This document shows, piece by piece, positions 25,622 to 35,493 of a stretch of DNA of 64,000 nt; within the stretch, counting starts at the first letter, position 1; each line of letters begins with the position of its first letter. The notes under the pieces were generated by a model. It made no database searches. It had not been told where the DNA came from and worked only from the letters and a program-made list of their open reading frames with translations. The DNA comes from Flammeovirgaceae bacterium UBA7330 (GTDB lineage: Bacteria; Bacteroidota; Bacteroidia; Cytophagales; Cyclobacteriaceae). The stretch lies in assembly GCA_002471275.1 (NCBI GenBank), contig DKPQ01000014.1, positions 494,648-558,647 of the forward strand. The letters are read 5' to 3'. A program made the position numbers and the translations under genes.

Positions 25622-26893
25622 ATGGCCAATTTGATGGAATCTCTCTACAGCAAATTTCTGGAATCTACTGGTGCATCTACCGATACCCGATCCATTCAGT
25701 CCGGCAACATGTTTTTTGCGCTGACCGGACCCAATTTCAATGGGAACAAATATGCGGCACAGGCCATAGAAAACGGGGCCAAATATGCGGTTATCGATGA
25801 TCCCTCGTTTGCCGACCACCCACATACCCTCCTGGTAGAAAACACCCTCAGGGCATTACAGGATCTGGGCAATCACCACAGAAAGCATTTCAAAGGAAAG
25901 GTATTTGCTTTGACCGGATCCAATGGCAAAACCACAACTAAAGAACTTTTGGTTCGGGTACTGGCAAAAAAATATTCCACCATTGGCACCAAAGGCAATT
26001 TCAACAATCATATTGGGGTTCCGCTTACCTTACTTTCTATACCAGTAGAAACCGAGATAGCGGTGATAGAAATGGGAGCCAATAAGGTGGGAGACATTGC
26101 GGAGTTATGTGGTATCGCAGATCCCGAATACGGATTGATCACCAACATCGGAGAGGCCCATACGGAAGGTTTTGGGGGCATTGAGGGTGTGATCAGAGGT
26201 AAGAGTGAATTGTTTGACCACCTTAGAAAAGCCGGGGGTACTCCATTCATTAATCAGCAGGACCGTGTATTGAACAATATGATCAAACGATTCGAAAACC
26301 CTGAACACTATCCAGCAGACGATGTCAAATTGACCAGCGCAAATCCTTACATTAAATTTTCAATGGGGGGTAAGGAGGTGATTACCCAGCTTATTGGGGC
26401 CTACAATTTTCAAAATATTGCAGCAGCCATTGCCGTAGGAAGACACTTCGGTGTGGAAGACTCAGCAATTGCAGCAGCGATATCGGGATACGTTCCGGAA
26501 AACCAACGATCGCAGGTCATAGGAAGAGGTAAGCTGAAGATCATCCTCGATGCCTACAATGCCAACCCTACATCCATGCAGGCTGCATTGGAGAGTTTTA
26601 ACCGACTATCCGGACCAAAGCATGTGATCCTGGGTGACATGAAAGAGCTTGAGAATTCTGATCAAAGACACAGACGGTTTGGCGCCGATCTCAATGGCTT
26701 TGACTTTGACACCATATACCTGGTAGGTCCTGAGATGAAACACGCTTCAGGTGAGGTGACCGAATCCCAATGGTTTGAAAACGTGGATGCGGTTCAAAAA
26801 CACCTGGTTTCCAATCCCATTCCGGACGGCAATCTTTTAATCAAAGGATCCCGAAGTATGCACATGGAAAAGGTGCTCGAAGTAATTCAGTAA
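25622..26893 (+). CDS. murF: UDP-N-acetylmuramoyl-tripeptide--D-alanyl-D-alanine ligase
   Basis: MurF adds D-Ala-D-Ala to the peptidoglycan precursor. The 423-aa protein has the N-terminal UDP-binding domain (STDTRSIQSGNMFFALTG), the ATP loop GSNGKTTTKELL (~99-110), the central region with KGNFNNHIGVPLTLL and MGANKVGDI, and the ligase C-terminal domain with LDAYNANPTSMQAAL. The frame is open to 25589, but the ATG at 25622 gives the normal N-terminus and follows the promoter box. It is separated from other mur genes. Confidence 0.95.
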   Translation: MANLMESLYSKFLESTGASTDTRSIQSGNMFFALTGPNFNGNKYAAQAIENGAKYAVIDDPSFADHPHTLLVENTLRALQDLGNHHRKHFKGKVFALTGSNGKTTTKELLVRVLAKKYSTIGTKGNFNNHIGVPLTLLSIPVETEIAVIEMGANKVGDIAELCGIADPEYGLITNIGEAHTEGFGGIEGVIRGKSELFDHLRKAGGTPFINQQDRVLNNMIKRFENPEHYPADDVKLTSANPYIKFSMGGKEVITQLIGAYNFQNIAAAIAVGRHFGVEDSAIAAAISGYVPENQRSQVIGRGKLKIILDAYNANPTSMQAALESFNRLSGPKHVILGDMKELENSDQRHRRFGADLNGFDFDTIYLVGPEMKHASGEVTESQWFENVDAVQKHLVSNPIPDGNLLIKGSRSMHMEKVLEVIQ

Positions 26894-26927
26894 TCTCTGG
26901 GGTTATTACTACGATTGATCGGGCAAT

Positions 26928-27944
26928 TTACACGATCTCGATGTTTAGGCTTTCACCTAAATCTTGTAGTTCATTCCATAGCAAATCCAAACGGTCTTTA
27001 TCTGCAGCATCCAATGTCTGAGTACTCCTCCGGCTAGCTACAGTTACAGGAAGTCCTCTTATTTGCATAAAGTATTTTGCCGCAACCGAATACTTTTTGC
27101 CGATGACCCGATCATTTGCCAGAACAAAATCATTGACCTTTTTTACCGATGGGGAAACGGTTTCCGTCCTGCCTTCCTTCCATAGATAGGAAAACAACTC
27201 AGGATAGAAATTGCCGGCTATACAGGAGATCCCTGCACCACCATGACGAATAGAATGCAATACATCTGGTGAATGTGCATTGTAAATGCCCAGGGATGAT
27301 TTGACTGAAACCTTTATTTTCTCTTCAACCAGCAATTCATCACATGAGGTGTCTTTAAAGTATAAAAACCTGTCTGACCTGGTTAACTGTTTTAGTTTTT
27401 CAGGCTCTATCAATCGACGATATGGGCTGGGACACTCATAAATACCTAGTGGAATATCTGATGTTTTACTAATCAGTTCTCCAAAATGATTCATCATGGC
27501 TGCATCATCCTTTTCTTTCCCCACAATGACTGAAGGGATGATGACCACAGCATCTACTCCGGTATCATGGATCTTCTTGATGAATCCAACATTTTCTTCT
27601 ACATCATCAGTAAATGTCCCGGTAGAAACTACCGGGACATTTGAATGTTTCACAACAAATTGAGTCAAGTCGATGCGTTCCTTAGGACTGAGCTGATACA
27701 TTTCGCTCGAAGCGCAATTGGCAAACAGCCCTTGAGCTCCAGCTGCTTCATACCAGCTGATTAATTCCTTTAATCCGGCATAATCTATAGATAAATCCTT
27801 ATTAAAGGGGGTCATCATGACTGGCCAAAACCCTCCAGGTAATTTTCGTGTACCACCTGGCCATTTTATGCCTGCACTGATACTGAAAACACCAAGAGAT
27901 CCTGCAATCCCTGTATTAATAAACTTTCTTCGACTCCACTCCAT
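26928..27944 (-). CDS. Tat-exported dihydrodipicolinate synthase / N-acetylneuraminate lyase family protein
   Basis: The 338-aa protein is a DHDPS-family TIM barrel behind a Tat-like signal (SRRKFINTGIAGSLGVF, residues 4-20). GGFWPVMMTPFNKDLSIDY is the standard barrel start; the Schiff-base Lys is in FLYFKDTSCDE and the conserved Tyr in GIYECPSPY. Cytoplasmic relatives cleave or form C-C bonds in sugar acids such as sialic acid or 2-keto-3-deoxy acids. An exported form at the end of a SusCD locus suggests action on glycan-derived ketoacids in the periplasm. Substrate unknown. Confidence 0.82.
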   Translation of the reverse strand: MEWSRRKFINTGIAGSLGVFSISAGIKWPGGTRKLPGGFWPVMMTPFNKDLSIDYAGLKELISWYEAAGAQGLFANCASSEMYQLSPKERIDLTQFVVKHSNVPVVSTGTFTDDVEENVGFIKKIHDTGVDAVVIIPSVIVGKEKDDAAMMNHFGELISKTSDIPLGIYECPSPYRRLIEPEKLKQLTRSDRFLYFKDTSCDELLVEEKIKVSVKSSLGIYNAHSPDVLHSIRHGGAGISCIAGNFYPELFSYLWKEGRTETVSPSVKKVNDFVLANDRVIGKKYSVAAKYFMQIRGLPVTVASRRSTQTLDAADKDRLDLLWNELQDLGESLNIEIV

Positions 27945-27992
27945 TTAAATTCCTTTAAAATTTATACTTGTTGCTTCTAGATCTGGTTCTAC

Positions 27993-29666
27993 TTAATAAG
28001 GTAAGTTGGTGCCTTGTAATAACCACATTCGAGAACGGGTATCATCCTTTGAAGGAACCTTCACAAACTCAGTTTTTTCCAGTCTCTCAACAGCTTCATT
28101 GTATTTATTGACATACTGAGGATCCGGAGGATTAGGTGTGTCGTAATGATACCTGATTGGTATAGCAGGCTGATCTGCATCAACTGGCACTACAAAATCC
28201 GGATAACCTGTTCTACGCCAGTCGAACCATGGCTCCGCTCTGAAAAACATTGAAATATATTTCTGAGTCATGATGCGCTCATGCTCATTGGGTGCCAGAC
28301 TCAGGTCCACCAAAGGTTGATTATAAAAACTATCGAAATCAAAACCTCCTACATAATCACCAAATATTCCCCATTCATCCATTGAAGCTTCAATTGCATC
28401 TCTATAATGAGACTCTGTATTGGTAACACCAAATGCACCAATGGAAGCCGCTTCAGCCAATATAAATTCGACTTCAGAATAGGTGATGATATTCATTCCA
28501 ACATAGTCATTCGCATTCTGAAAATAGATGTCGCTAAGACGGCTGTTGAATGGTGTAGTTTTAGGCTCAACAGAGGTAGCATAAGGACCAGCATTGTAAG
28601 ACGTCCATGATGCTCTGTTACCTATAGGTAATCCAACATACAGGTTAGTATCCAGACCTACATAGCCAGCTGGATAAGGTAAAAGCTCAACATCGAACGA
28701 CTGCCCTAGTGGATCAGTATACTCTATGATGGTCTCTGTGGCAACATCTTCATCCCATTTCCTTTCAACAGGTCGCAACCACCTGTACATTCTCGGATCA
28801 TCCTGATCTCTTAGAGAATTAAGGAAAGTTAATCCCATTCTTCTGGCATAAGTGAGCTCAGAAGCAACAAATGGCCCTCCTCGAAAAGATGTACTTTCAG
28901 AATTTCCGAGGTAATTCAAGATGGCATTATCAGCATTGCCTGTGAAAACGTTTTGAACAGCATCCTGAAACTCTGCGTCCACATCTACACTCATCTCACC
29001 TTTTTTGTTGTTCAACAACAAGCACATCCTGATTCTGAGGGAATTGATAAACTTTATCCACTTACTTTTATCTCCGTTGTACAACAGATCATATCCATCC
29101 AAAACGGGAAGTTCAGCATCCAGACCCTCTATCATGGTCTTTGCTGTTTTTAGATCCATCAACAAGGTTTCGTAGATTTCCTTCTGCTCATCATATTTAG
29201 GAAAGACAATTCCTTCATCCAGTTTATTCGTTTCCGAAAAAGGGACATCTCCATAAACCTTTGAAGCCAGGTCTATTAGTACAGCCCGATAAACCAAAGC
29301 TGCTGCCTCAATGAAGACGTTTTCCTGCTCTACGGCAAGGTCAGACATAGCCTGCACGTTCACCAATCTTGAGTAAATAGATTCCCATGGGCTACTAGTC
29401 CCTGGCACCCAATAGAGTGCGTTTAGTTCCTCTGACTTATAACCATCTCCTACCTGGTAATACTGCAGTAAAGAAGGAATCCGTGAGCCCCAATAACCAA
29501 ACTCACTATAGGTATATGCTAAATTCCTCGTATTGGTAGTTAGGAGAAAACTCGGATCGACATCACTAACATCATTCGGGCTTACATTTAATTCATCAAA
29601 GTCACTGCATGAGTTGATAAATGGAATGATTGTAATGGATAATATTATTATTGCTAATTTCTTCAT
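27993..29666 (-). CDS. SusD/RagB-family outer-membrane nutrient-binding lipoprotein
   Basis: The 557-aa protein has a lipoprotein signal with Cys20 (FINSCSDFDELN) and the N-terminal segment LNVSPNDVSDVDPSFLLT typical of the SusD-like_2 branch. TPR-like helices follow (ALVYRAVLIDLASKVYGDVP). Near the C-terminus are MTQKYISMFF and the aromatic W-F-D-W-R-R-T-G-Y-P motif, the family's conserved end. It is a surface lipoprotein that forms a lid on the SusC channel encoded 18 bp upstream. The ligand may be an oligosaccharide or a peptide. Confidence 0.92.
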   Translation of the reverse strand: MKKLAIIILSITIIPFINSCSDFDELNVSPNDVSDVDPSFLLTTNTRNLAYTYSEFGYWGSRIPSLLQYYQVGDGYKSEELNALYWVPGTSSPWESIYSRLVNVQAMSDLAVEQENVFIEAAALVYRAVLIDLASKVYGDVPFSETNKLDEGIVFPKYDEQKEIYETLLMDLKTAKTMIEGLDAELPVLDGYDLLYNGDKSKWIKFINSLRIRMCLLLNNKKGEMSVDVDAEFQDAVQNVFTGNADNAILNYLGNSESTSFRGGPFVASELTYARRMGLTFLNSLRDQDDPRMYRWLRPVERKWDEDVATETIIEYTDPLGQSFDVELLPYPAGYVGLDTNLYVGLPIGNRASWTSYNAGPYATSVEPKTTPFNSRLSDIYFQNANDYVGMNIITYSEVEFILAEAASIGAFGVTNTESHYRDAIEASMDEWGIFGDYVGGFDFDSFYNQPLVDLSLAPNEHERIMTQKYISMFFRAEPWFDWRRTGYPDFVVPVDADQPAIPIRYHYDTPNPPDPQYVNKYNEAVERLEKTEFVKVPSKDDTRSRMWLLQGTNLPY

Positions 29667-29684
29667 GATCGTTGTCTATTATGA

Positions 29685-32600
29685 TTAAATCCCAACACTT
29701 AATTTGAAACCGAAACTACGGGTATAAGGAATTACCGAATAAAACTCATAACCCGGTTGCCTTTTACCATTATTGTTGACAAAAGCTGTTTCCGGATCAA
29801 TGAATACATCGTGTTTGGTCCAGATAAACAAATTCTGACCTAACAGGGATACTGATAGATTTTGCAGTTTCATTTTATTGACCACTGCTTTTGGGACGCG
29901 ATAGGTAAGTGATAGCTCTCTAAACTTCACATAAGTAGCGCTGAATAGATTAGCAGATGCCAGGTATCTGTCAGCTCCCTTTTGCGCATTATACGGACTG
30001 AGCCATATCGTTCCGGGGCCTCCAAAATTCTCAATATAACCTCCGTTGCCATCTTCCCTGACACCGACATCGAAACTGGCATCATTGACATAAACTTTCT
30101 CTCCTGAAGCGTTGATATAACTTCTGGCTTCCCTTTGGGCCTCTGTAGGCCATTCAAATCCTCCGTATTCAGAATCTCTACCGCCTACCCATTCATGTGA
30201 GTATTTTTCAGGATTATCTTTGATTTGCTGTACGATATCCACATTTGGGTCATAATCCACACTTCCATTAATTGATTCTGGAAATCTTCCATCATTCTTT
30301 CCTTGCCTCAAAGTCTCTGAATAGAAATCCCCTCCTGCTCTCCAGTCAAAAACGGCACCAAGGCTAAAGTTCTTGTATTGTATATTCGGAGTTATTCCAA
30401 TGATAAAATCAGGATTGTAGTTTCCAATCTTCTCAAAATCGTCTGGATTATTATTTCTTTCAGGTTTACCATTGTCAAAGATGATGGCATGTCCATAATA
30501 CTCTGAGCTTTCATCCTCTACTCTGAAGTAAGGAGCCTGGTAAATATCTCCAACCTGATCTCCCGGATAAGTATAGAAATATGCATACCCCTTGTTATAT
30601 CCAAAATATTCAATTCCATCCGCAAGCTCTACAATAGTGGTTCTATTCCTGGTGAAATTCAATCCGAGATCAAAAGAAAGATCCTTTTGCCTGATAATAG
30701 AGGTATTAAGTGTGACATCCCACCCATTACTTTTCACTAACCCTGCATTGATGAGTTTGCTTTGGGCCCCTGAAGTAATTGGTGTATTAATGCCAAGTAC
30801 CTGGTTTTCATTCTCTACAACATAGTATGTGGCATCCAGAGATATTCTGTTATCCAAAAAGGACAAGTCAACACCGATTTCTTTCGATGTAGCAATTTCA
30901 GGCTTAAGCTGGGCATTCTTAGCTGTCAAGTCCAGACTTGCTCTTTTTACAGATCCCCAGTCTTCACCAAAACTATAATATCGCTGAAGCTGGTAAGGGT
31001 CTACGTCATTTCCCACCTGGGCATATCCAGCGCGAAGCTTAGCAAGGCCAATCCATTCGGGCAGAACGAACATTTCATTTGCCAATACGCTAAGCGACGC
31101 CGATGGATAAAAGTATGAACGGTTTTCTTTGGGAAGTGTGCTGGACCAGTCGTTTCTTGCGGTTAGGTCAAGATATACCAAATTTTTAAAGCCTATGGAA
31201 GCCTGTGCAAAGACACTGTTCACTTTCTTCTCACTCAGAAAGTTGTTGTAGATGACCGAACCAGGTGCTCCGTTGCTAATCGTATATAGTCCGGGAATTA
31301 CCAGGTTTGTTGTCGAGTTCTGAAGGTTTTCTTTATAGTTGTATCGAAGGTTTCCACCCACATTAGCCTGCAGGTCGAAATCCCCCATAAATGTGTTGTT
31401 GTAAGAAAAAAGCCCTTCCCAGTTTTGCTCTCTAAAGCTAGAGTTTTGAATGTCAAAGTTTCCTTTTGTTGCGTCAACTGTGTTCCACGGTCTTTGATTT
31501 ACAGCTCGTTGGCTTAAATGACTTCGTAGATATTTCGCAGTGAAGCGTAGGTTCTTAACAAATTCCCAGCTCATCTGTATTTTGGTGATCGCCTGTGTAC
31601 GGTCAAAACCTGTTGTTGCTAACTCCTGCATCAGGTAAGGGTTATTCCACCTTGTTTTCCATCTGCGTTGTTCAACACCCTCCTGGTTAGGCATCCACCA
31701 TGTAGCGGGATTGCTGTAAGGAGCCATGTCAACTTGTGGTCCTATGGTTAGAATAGCTCTTGTTGGAGTGAGGAAACTATCGTCGGTATTTGGCCGGTTG
31801 TCTGACTTGGACTCACTCAGGGATGTCATCACAGTGACATCCAAATGATCCGTCAGATTCATTGTACCATTTATGCCGATGTTGTTCTTTCTCAGATCCA
31901 CATTCGGCATGATGCCTGTGTTATTGTAGTTACCTAAAGAAACGCGAAATTTCGCATTCTCGTAGTTTCCATTGATTCCCACATTATTTACCTGCGTCCA
32001 GCCAGTTTGATAAAAATCTTGCTGACGATTGATATTGTTTTCGTGGGAAACCAATTCGCTTGGGCTATCCTGGTTTCTTTGCTGGGCAATGAAGCCATTA
32101 TCTAGCTTAGGTCCCCAGAATTCATAAGCATCGTTTTCAAAGATGAATGCACCATCCTGCCCGGAAGCAAATTCATTCTGAACCGGAAGATACCTATATG
32201 GATTATCAGCAATGATAGATGTATTGAAATCAATCCCCAGGCCTTTATTTCCACTTTTACCAGATTTCGTGGTAATAAGTACTACGCCGTTTCCTGCACG
32301 TGAACCGTAAAGAGCGGCAGCACTAGGTCCTTTCAATACTGAAACTGATTCTATATCCTCAGGATTTAAATCTGACACAGCATTACCCAGATCCACCTGG
32401 TTAAACAGGTTGTCCGAAGTATTGTAAATCGGCACACCATCTACCACAAATAATGGCTGATTGTCAGAGTTGAGTGATGATGCTCCCCTAATGACCATGG
32501 ACATGGAAGAACCTCTTACACCGTATGTTTGAGAGATCTGTACACCAGCGACTTTACCTTGCATGGAGTTGAGTACACTTGCCTGCGGCGTCTCATTTAA

Positions 32601-33338
32601 GTCATCTCCATCCACTGTTCCAACTGAATATCCGAGTGATTCTTTCTCTCGGGAAATACCCAGGGCAGTAACCACTACCTCACCGAGTGTCTTGGTATCT
32701 GCACTAAGTTGTGCATCGATAACAGACTTGTTTCCAACAACAATCTCCTGAGTTGTAAATCCTACTGAACTAAATACCAAAATGGTGTTTTGATCGGGGA
32801 CATCCAACCTGTAATTTCCTTCGATATCGGTCACCGTTCCATTAGTAGTTCCTTTCACGACAACGTTTACTCCGGGTAATCCCTCGCCATCTTCAGAGGA
32901 AGTAATGCGACCTGTTATCGTAATTCCCTGAATGATAATTTCCAAACTTCCATCGTTAGAGGGTTCCGTTTCGGGAATCCTGCTAATATTGATCGTTTTG
33001 TTGATCTGCTTAAATTTTAAACCAGCATCCTGAGATATTTTCAGGAGCACATCCGCAACAATATTTTCGGATTGCGCTATCTCGATGCTAATGTTCTGAT
33101 CAATATATCTTTTGTCGAAAAAGAATTTGAAGTCGGTTTGCTCCTCAATTTGATCGATAATTTTGAGAAGTGAAATATTTCCGGGCTTTAGATTAAACTG
33201 TACTTCTTTTACACTTTGAATCTTCTGCGTTGCACCATTTTTTGCAAGCAGTTGGCTCATGCTGAGACATTGTATCATTAACAGACACAATAGATACCTG
33301 GACAACCTAAAAAATAGTTGTAGTAGTTTTTTCTTCAT
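29685..33338 (-). CDS. SusC/RagA-family TonB-linked outer-membrane transporter with STN domain
   Basis: The 1217-aa protein has a signal segment, then an STN domain (~50-120, FNLKPGNISLLKIIDQIEEQ) used for FecR-type signalling. A carboxypeptidase-regulatory-like domain follows (~135-215, GEGLPGVNVVVKGTTNGTVT), then a plug with KVAGVQISQTYGVRGSSM and LFVVDGVPIYN, and a large beta-barrel ending GFKLSVGI. The STN domain and the upstream FecR/sigma pair indicate ligand-triggered expression. It is translated ahead of the SusD gene. The 5' leader (33339-33430) holds a plus-strand terminator. Confidence 0.94.
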   Translation of the reverse strand: MKKKLLQLFFRLSRYLLCLLMIQCLSMSQLLAKNGATQKIQSVKEVQFNLKPGNISLLKIIDQIEEQTDFKFFFDKRYIDQNISIEIAQSENIVADVLLKISQDAGLKFKQINKTINISRIPETEPSNDGSLEIIIQGITITGRITSSEDGEGLPGVNVVVKGTTNGTVTDIEGNYRLDVPDQNTILVFSSVGFTTQEIVVGNKSVIDAQLSADTKTLGEVVVTALGISREKESLGYSVGTVDGDDLNETPQASVLNSMQGKVAGVQISQTYGVRGSSMSMVIRGASSLNSDNQPLFVVDGVPIYNTSDNLFNQVDLGNAVSDLNPEDIESVSVLKGPSAAALYGSRAGNGVVLITTKSGKSGNKGLGIDFNTSIIADNPYRYLPVQNEFASGQDGAFIFENDAYEFWGPKLDNGFIAQQRNQDSPSELVSHENNINRQQDFYQTGWTQVNNVGINGNYENAKFRVSLGNYNNTGIMPNVDLRKNNIGINGTMNLTDHLDVTVMTSLSESKSDNRPNTDDSFLTPTRAILTIGPQVDMAPYSNPATWWMPNQEGVEQRRWKTRWNNPYLMQELATTGFDRTQAITKIQMSWEFVKNLRFTAKYLRSHLSQRAVNQRPWNTVDATKGNFDIQNSSFREQNWEGLFSYNNTFMGDFDLQANVGGNLRYNYKENLQNSTTNLVIPGLYTISNGAPGSVIYNNFLSEKKVNSVFAQASIGFKNLVYLDLTARNDWSSTLPKENRSYFYPSASLSVLANEMFVLPEWIGLAKLRAGYAQVGNDVDPYQLQRYYSFGEDWGSVKRASLDLTAKNAQLKPEIATSKEIGVDLSFLDNRISLDATYYVVENENQVLGINTPITSGAQSKLINAGLVKSNGWDVTLNTSIIRQKDLSFDLGLNFTRNRTTIVELADGIEYFGYNKGYAYFYTYPGDQVGDIYQAPYFRVEDESSEYYGHAIIFDNGKPERNNNPDDFEKIGNYNPDFIIGITPNIQYKNFSLGAVFDWRAGGDFYSETLRQGKNDGRFPESINGSVDYDPNVDIVQQIKDNPEKYSHEWVGGRDSEYGGFEWPTEAQREARSYINASGEKVYVNDASFDVGVREDGNGGYIENFGGPGTIWLSPYNAQKGADRYLASANLFSATYVKFRELSLTYRVPKAVVNKMKLQNLSVSLLGQNLFIWTKHDVFIDPETAFVNNNGKRQPGYEFYSVIPYTRSFGFKLSVGI

Positions 33339-33379
33339 AATTTTGGGTTTTTAATAACATAATTTGTTGTTAACTGTAC

Positions 33380-33422
33380 ACGGATGCCCGGTCGCTAAAC
33401 TTTGGGTATCCGTTTTTTTTTT
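33380..33422 (+). terminator. Plus-strand terminator in the fecR-susC gap of locus 1
   Basis: Arms ACGGATGCCC (33380-33389) and GGGTATCCGT (33404-33413), with one G-T pair, are followed by ten T (33413-33422). The T-run is on the plus strand, opposite to fecR and susC, so it ends an antisense transcript, or acts as a leader hairpin of the susC mRNA. No plus-strand gene lies upstream. Confidence 0.75.
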
Positions 33423-33430
33423 GGTTCATA

Positions 33431-34486
33431 TCATAACTTTATTTTTACTTTTTTTCCTTCCATTTCATATTGTATGTTGTAGGTGAAACTCAAACCTTCC
33501 ATAATTTCCTTTAAAGTTTCATCATCGAATTTCCCCTCTATGTGCCATCTGTTTGTTTGAGTACCTGTTACCTCAAAGGTGACACCGTACCAACGCTCAA
33601 CTGTGGCTATGAACTCATCCAGATCAGCATCTTCAAACACCATGACGCCATCTTTCCAACCTAAATCAAGTAATTCGTCAAACTCCTTCTTTTCCTGTGT
33701 TTCTAATACTTTGTCATAGGCTAATTGCTGGCCAGGTTCTAACAAAGTTTCTTTTTCAGAGGATTTACCCTGGATTTTGACTTTGACTTTTCCTGTAGCC
33801 AGTGAGATCCTGATATCCTGTTCACTTTGAAAAGCCCGCACATTGAAAGATGTGCCTAATGCCACAGTTTCTACAGTACCAGAAGCCACAACGAAAGGCT
33901 TATTTGGATCATGGGCGACTTCAAAAAATGCTTCACCTACCAACTCTACATATCTTACAGAATCTGTGAATGGCTCCTGATAGGTGATGGAACTGGATGA
34001 ATTTAGGTTGACCACGGTACCATCCGGCAAACGCAATGTGGATCTTTGTCCAGCAGGATTTTCCTTTATTGTGGTAGTGGTATTGGCCACAGTTTCGGCC
34101 TTTTCGGAAGTAGTCGTGATGTAATAGAAAAAAGCTGCTGAGGCGATGACTAAGAGTAATGAAGCAGCAATTTTTGGAAGTATGTGAAATATTCTGATCC
34201 GATGATTTCCTTTTTGCTCCTCTGTACTTAAATCAGCTTGTAGTATGGCTTCAAGGGTTGTTTCAAGTTGATCATCAAAATCAGTGTGATCTTTAAAATC
34301 CTCACTGCTTCTAAATTTCATCCCCCGAATAATTTCAATAGCCTGGTAGACCATATTTTTTTTCTCCGGATTAGATGCTATCCAGGATTGCCAGAAGTGA
34401 TTGCGATCAGCATCAGGTTTGATTACCCACTGTTTAAAATCTTCGTCGGTAAGAAAATCTTCTAATTTATAGTTGCGGTAATTCAT
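33431..34486 (-). CDS. FecR-family anti-sigma factor
   Basis: The 351-aa inner-membrane protein has a cytoplasmic N-terminus that should hold the sigma factor, one membrane helix (~102-125, PKIAASLLLVIASAAFFYYI), a FecR domain (~150-250, RSTLRLPDGTVVNLNSSSSI, FEVAHDPNKPFVVASG) and a C-terminal DUF4974 domain (~270-351, VMVFEDADLDEFIATVERWY). FecR receives the signal from the SusC STN domain and releases the ECF sigma factor encoded 116 bp upstream. Confidence 0.93.
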   Translation of the reverse strand: MNYRNYKLEDFLTDEDFKQWVIKPDADRNHFWQSWIASNPEKKNMVYQAIEIIRGMKFRSSEDFKDHTDFDDQLETTLEAILQADLSTEEQKGNHRIRIFHILPKIAASLLLVIASAAFFYYITTTSEKAETVANTTTTIKENPAGQRSTLRLPDGTVVNLNSSSSITYQEPFTDSVRYVELVGEAFFEVAHDPNKPFVVASGTVETVALGTSFNVRAFQSEQDIRISLATGKVKVKIQGKSSEKETLLEPGQQLAYDKVLETQEKKEFDELLDLGWKDGVMVFEDADLDEFIATVERWYGVTFEVTGTQTNRWHIEGKFDDETLKEIMEGLSFTYNIQYEMEGKKVKIKL

Positions 34487-34601
34487 TTGCTATTCTTATA
34501 ATCTAATAAGAAAGCACACCCCCGAAACGACATCATGTAATTGGGAAAAAATTTTTGTCCCCGATTACCAGGGTCCTGCAAATGGGAAGGAAAATCCTTT
34601 T

Positions 34602-35246
34602 TTAAACAAAATGGATCATATAAATTAAGGCAAATACATCTACAACCAGACTTATCTTCAGCTTTCCAAGAGCTTTGTAGATGAGATTGCGGGCAGATTT
34701 AGTGCTGGACAAATCCATGACATCGGCCACATCCTTATAATTCATATTCTGATAATAAAAGCAATAGATCGCTTCACGCTGACGTTCTGAAAGTTGCGAT
34801 ATAGCATGCTTAATCCTATCGTTTCTCTCTTCAGATATTTGCCGGTTTACTATATAATCTTCTGCTGAATATTCTATTTCAAAACGCTCTACTTTTTGAT
34901 GTCTTAAATCCAGAGATTTAGCCTGGTTCAGCCGATAAATGATCTTTCTTTTAAGTGATATGAGCAGGTACTTTAAAATGGAATTGGTGTCAGAAAGGTT
35001 TTTGCGGTTTTTGCGTAATTCAACGAAAATATCCTGAATACAATCCAAAACCAGCTCTTTATTCACGGTGTACTGAGCACTATAGTCTAGCAGTCTTTTG
35101 AAATACTGTTTATAAATATGGATGAAAGCTGCTTCATTTCCCCTTTTGAATGCTTGCCAACATTCCAGATCGTTAGAAAATTGAAATTCCCTTTTTTCAT
35201 CAGTGGAATGATTAAGATTATTTAAGGATTTTGGCTGGAATTGCAT
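34602..35246 (-). CDS. ECF sigma factor of SusCD locus 1, with hydrophobic C-terminus
   Basis: The 214-aa sigma-70 protein has region 2 (AAFIHIYKQYFKRLLDYSA; LVLDCIQDIFVELRKN) and region 4 (QLSERQREAIYCFYYQNMNY, then VADVMDLSSTKSARNLIYKA). The last ~18 residues are strongly hydrophobic (ISLVVDVFALIYMIHFV), a possible membrane-binding tail. The frame opens at a TTG at 35267, but I chose the ATG at 35246. It is the first gene of sigma-FecR-SusC-SusD-DHDPS. Confidence 0.88.
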   Translation of the reverse strand: MQFQPKSLNNLNHSTDEKREFQFSNDLECWQAFKRGNEAAFIHIYKQYFKRLLDYSAQYTVNKELVLDCIQDIFVELRKNRKNLSDTNSILKYLLISLKRKIIYRLNQAKSLDLRHQKVERFEIEYSAEDYIVNRQISEERNDRIKHAISQLSERQREAIYCFYYQNMNYKDVADVMDLSSTKSARNLIYKALGKLKISLVVDVFALIYMIHFV

Positions 35247-35493
35247 GGGTTGTTGGGAAATTCGCAAAAACTAATCTGGGCTATTTTAGGGAGAATTCAA
35301 AAAATAACCAAGTGAATACGTCTATGATAACAGTCATTTAAACCTGTGATAAAATAAGAGGATTAAAACCCTTGAGATATTACACCAGCGTTTTTTTTGG
35401 ATGATTCCGCGGGATTGATAAGAAGTTTACGTCAATAGAGACGAAGACTAATTATTAAAACAATTATCATGTATAAATTAAAATAACAAAGTC

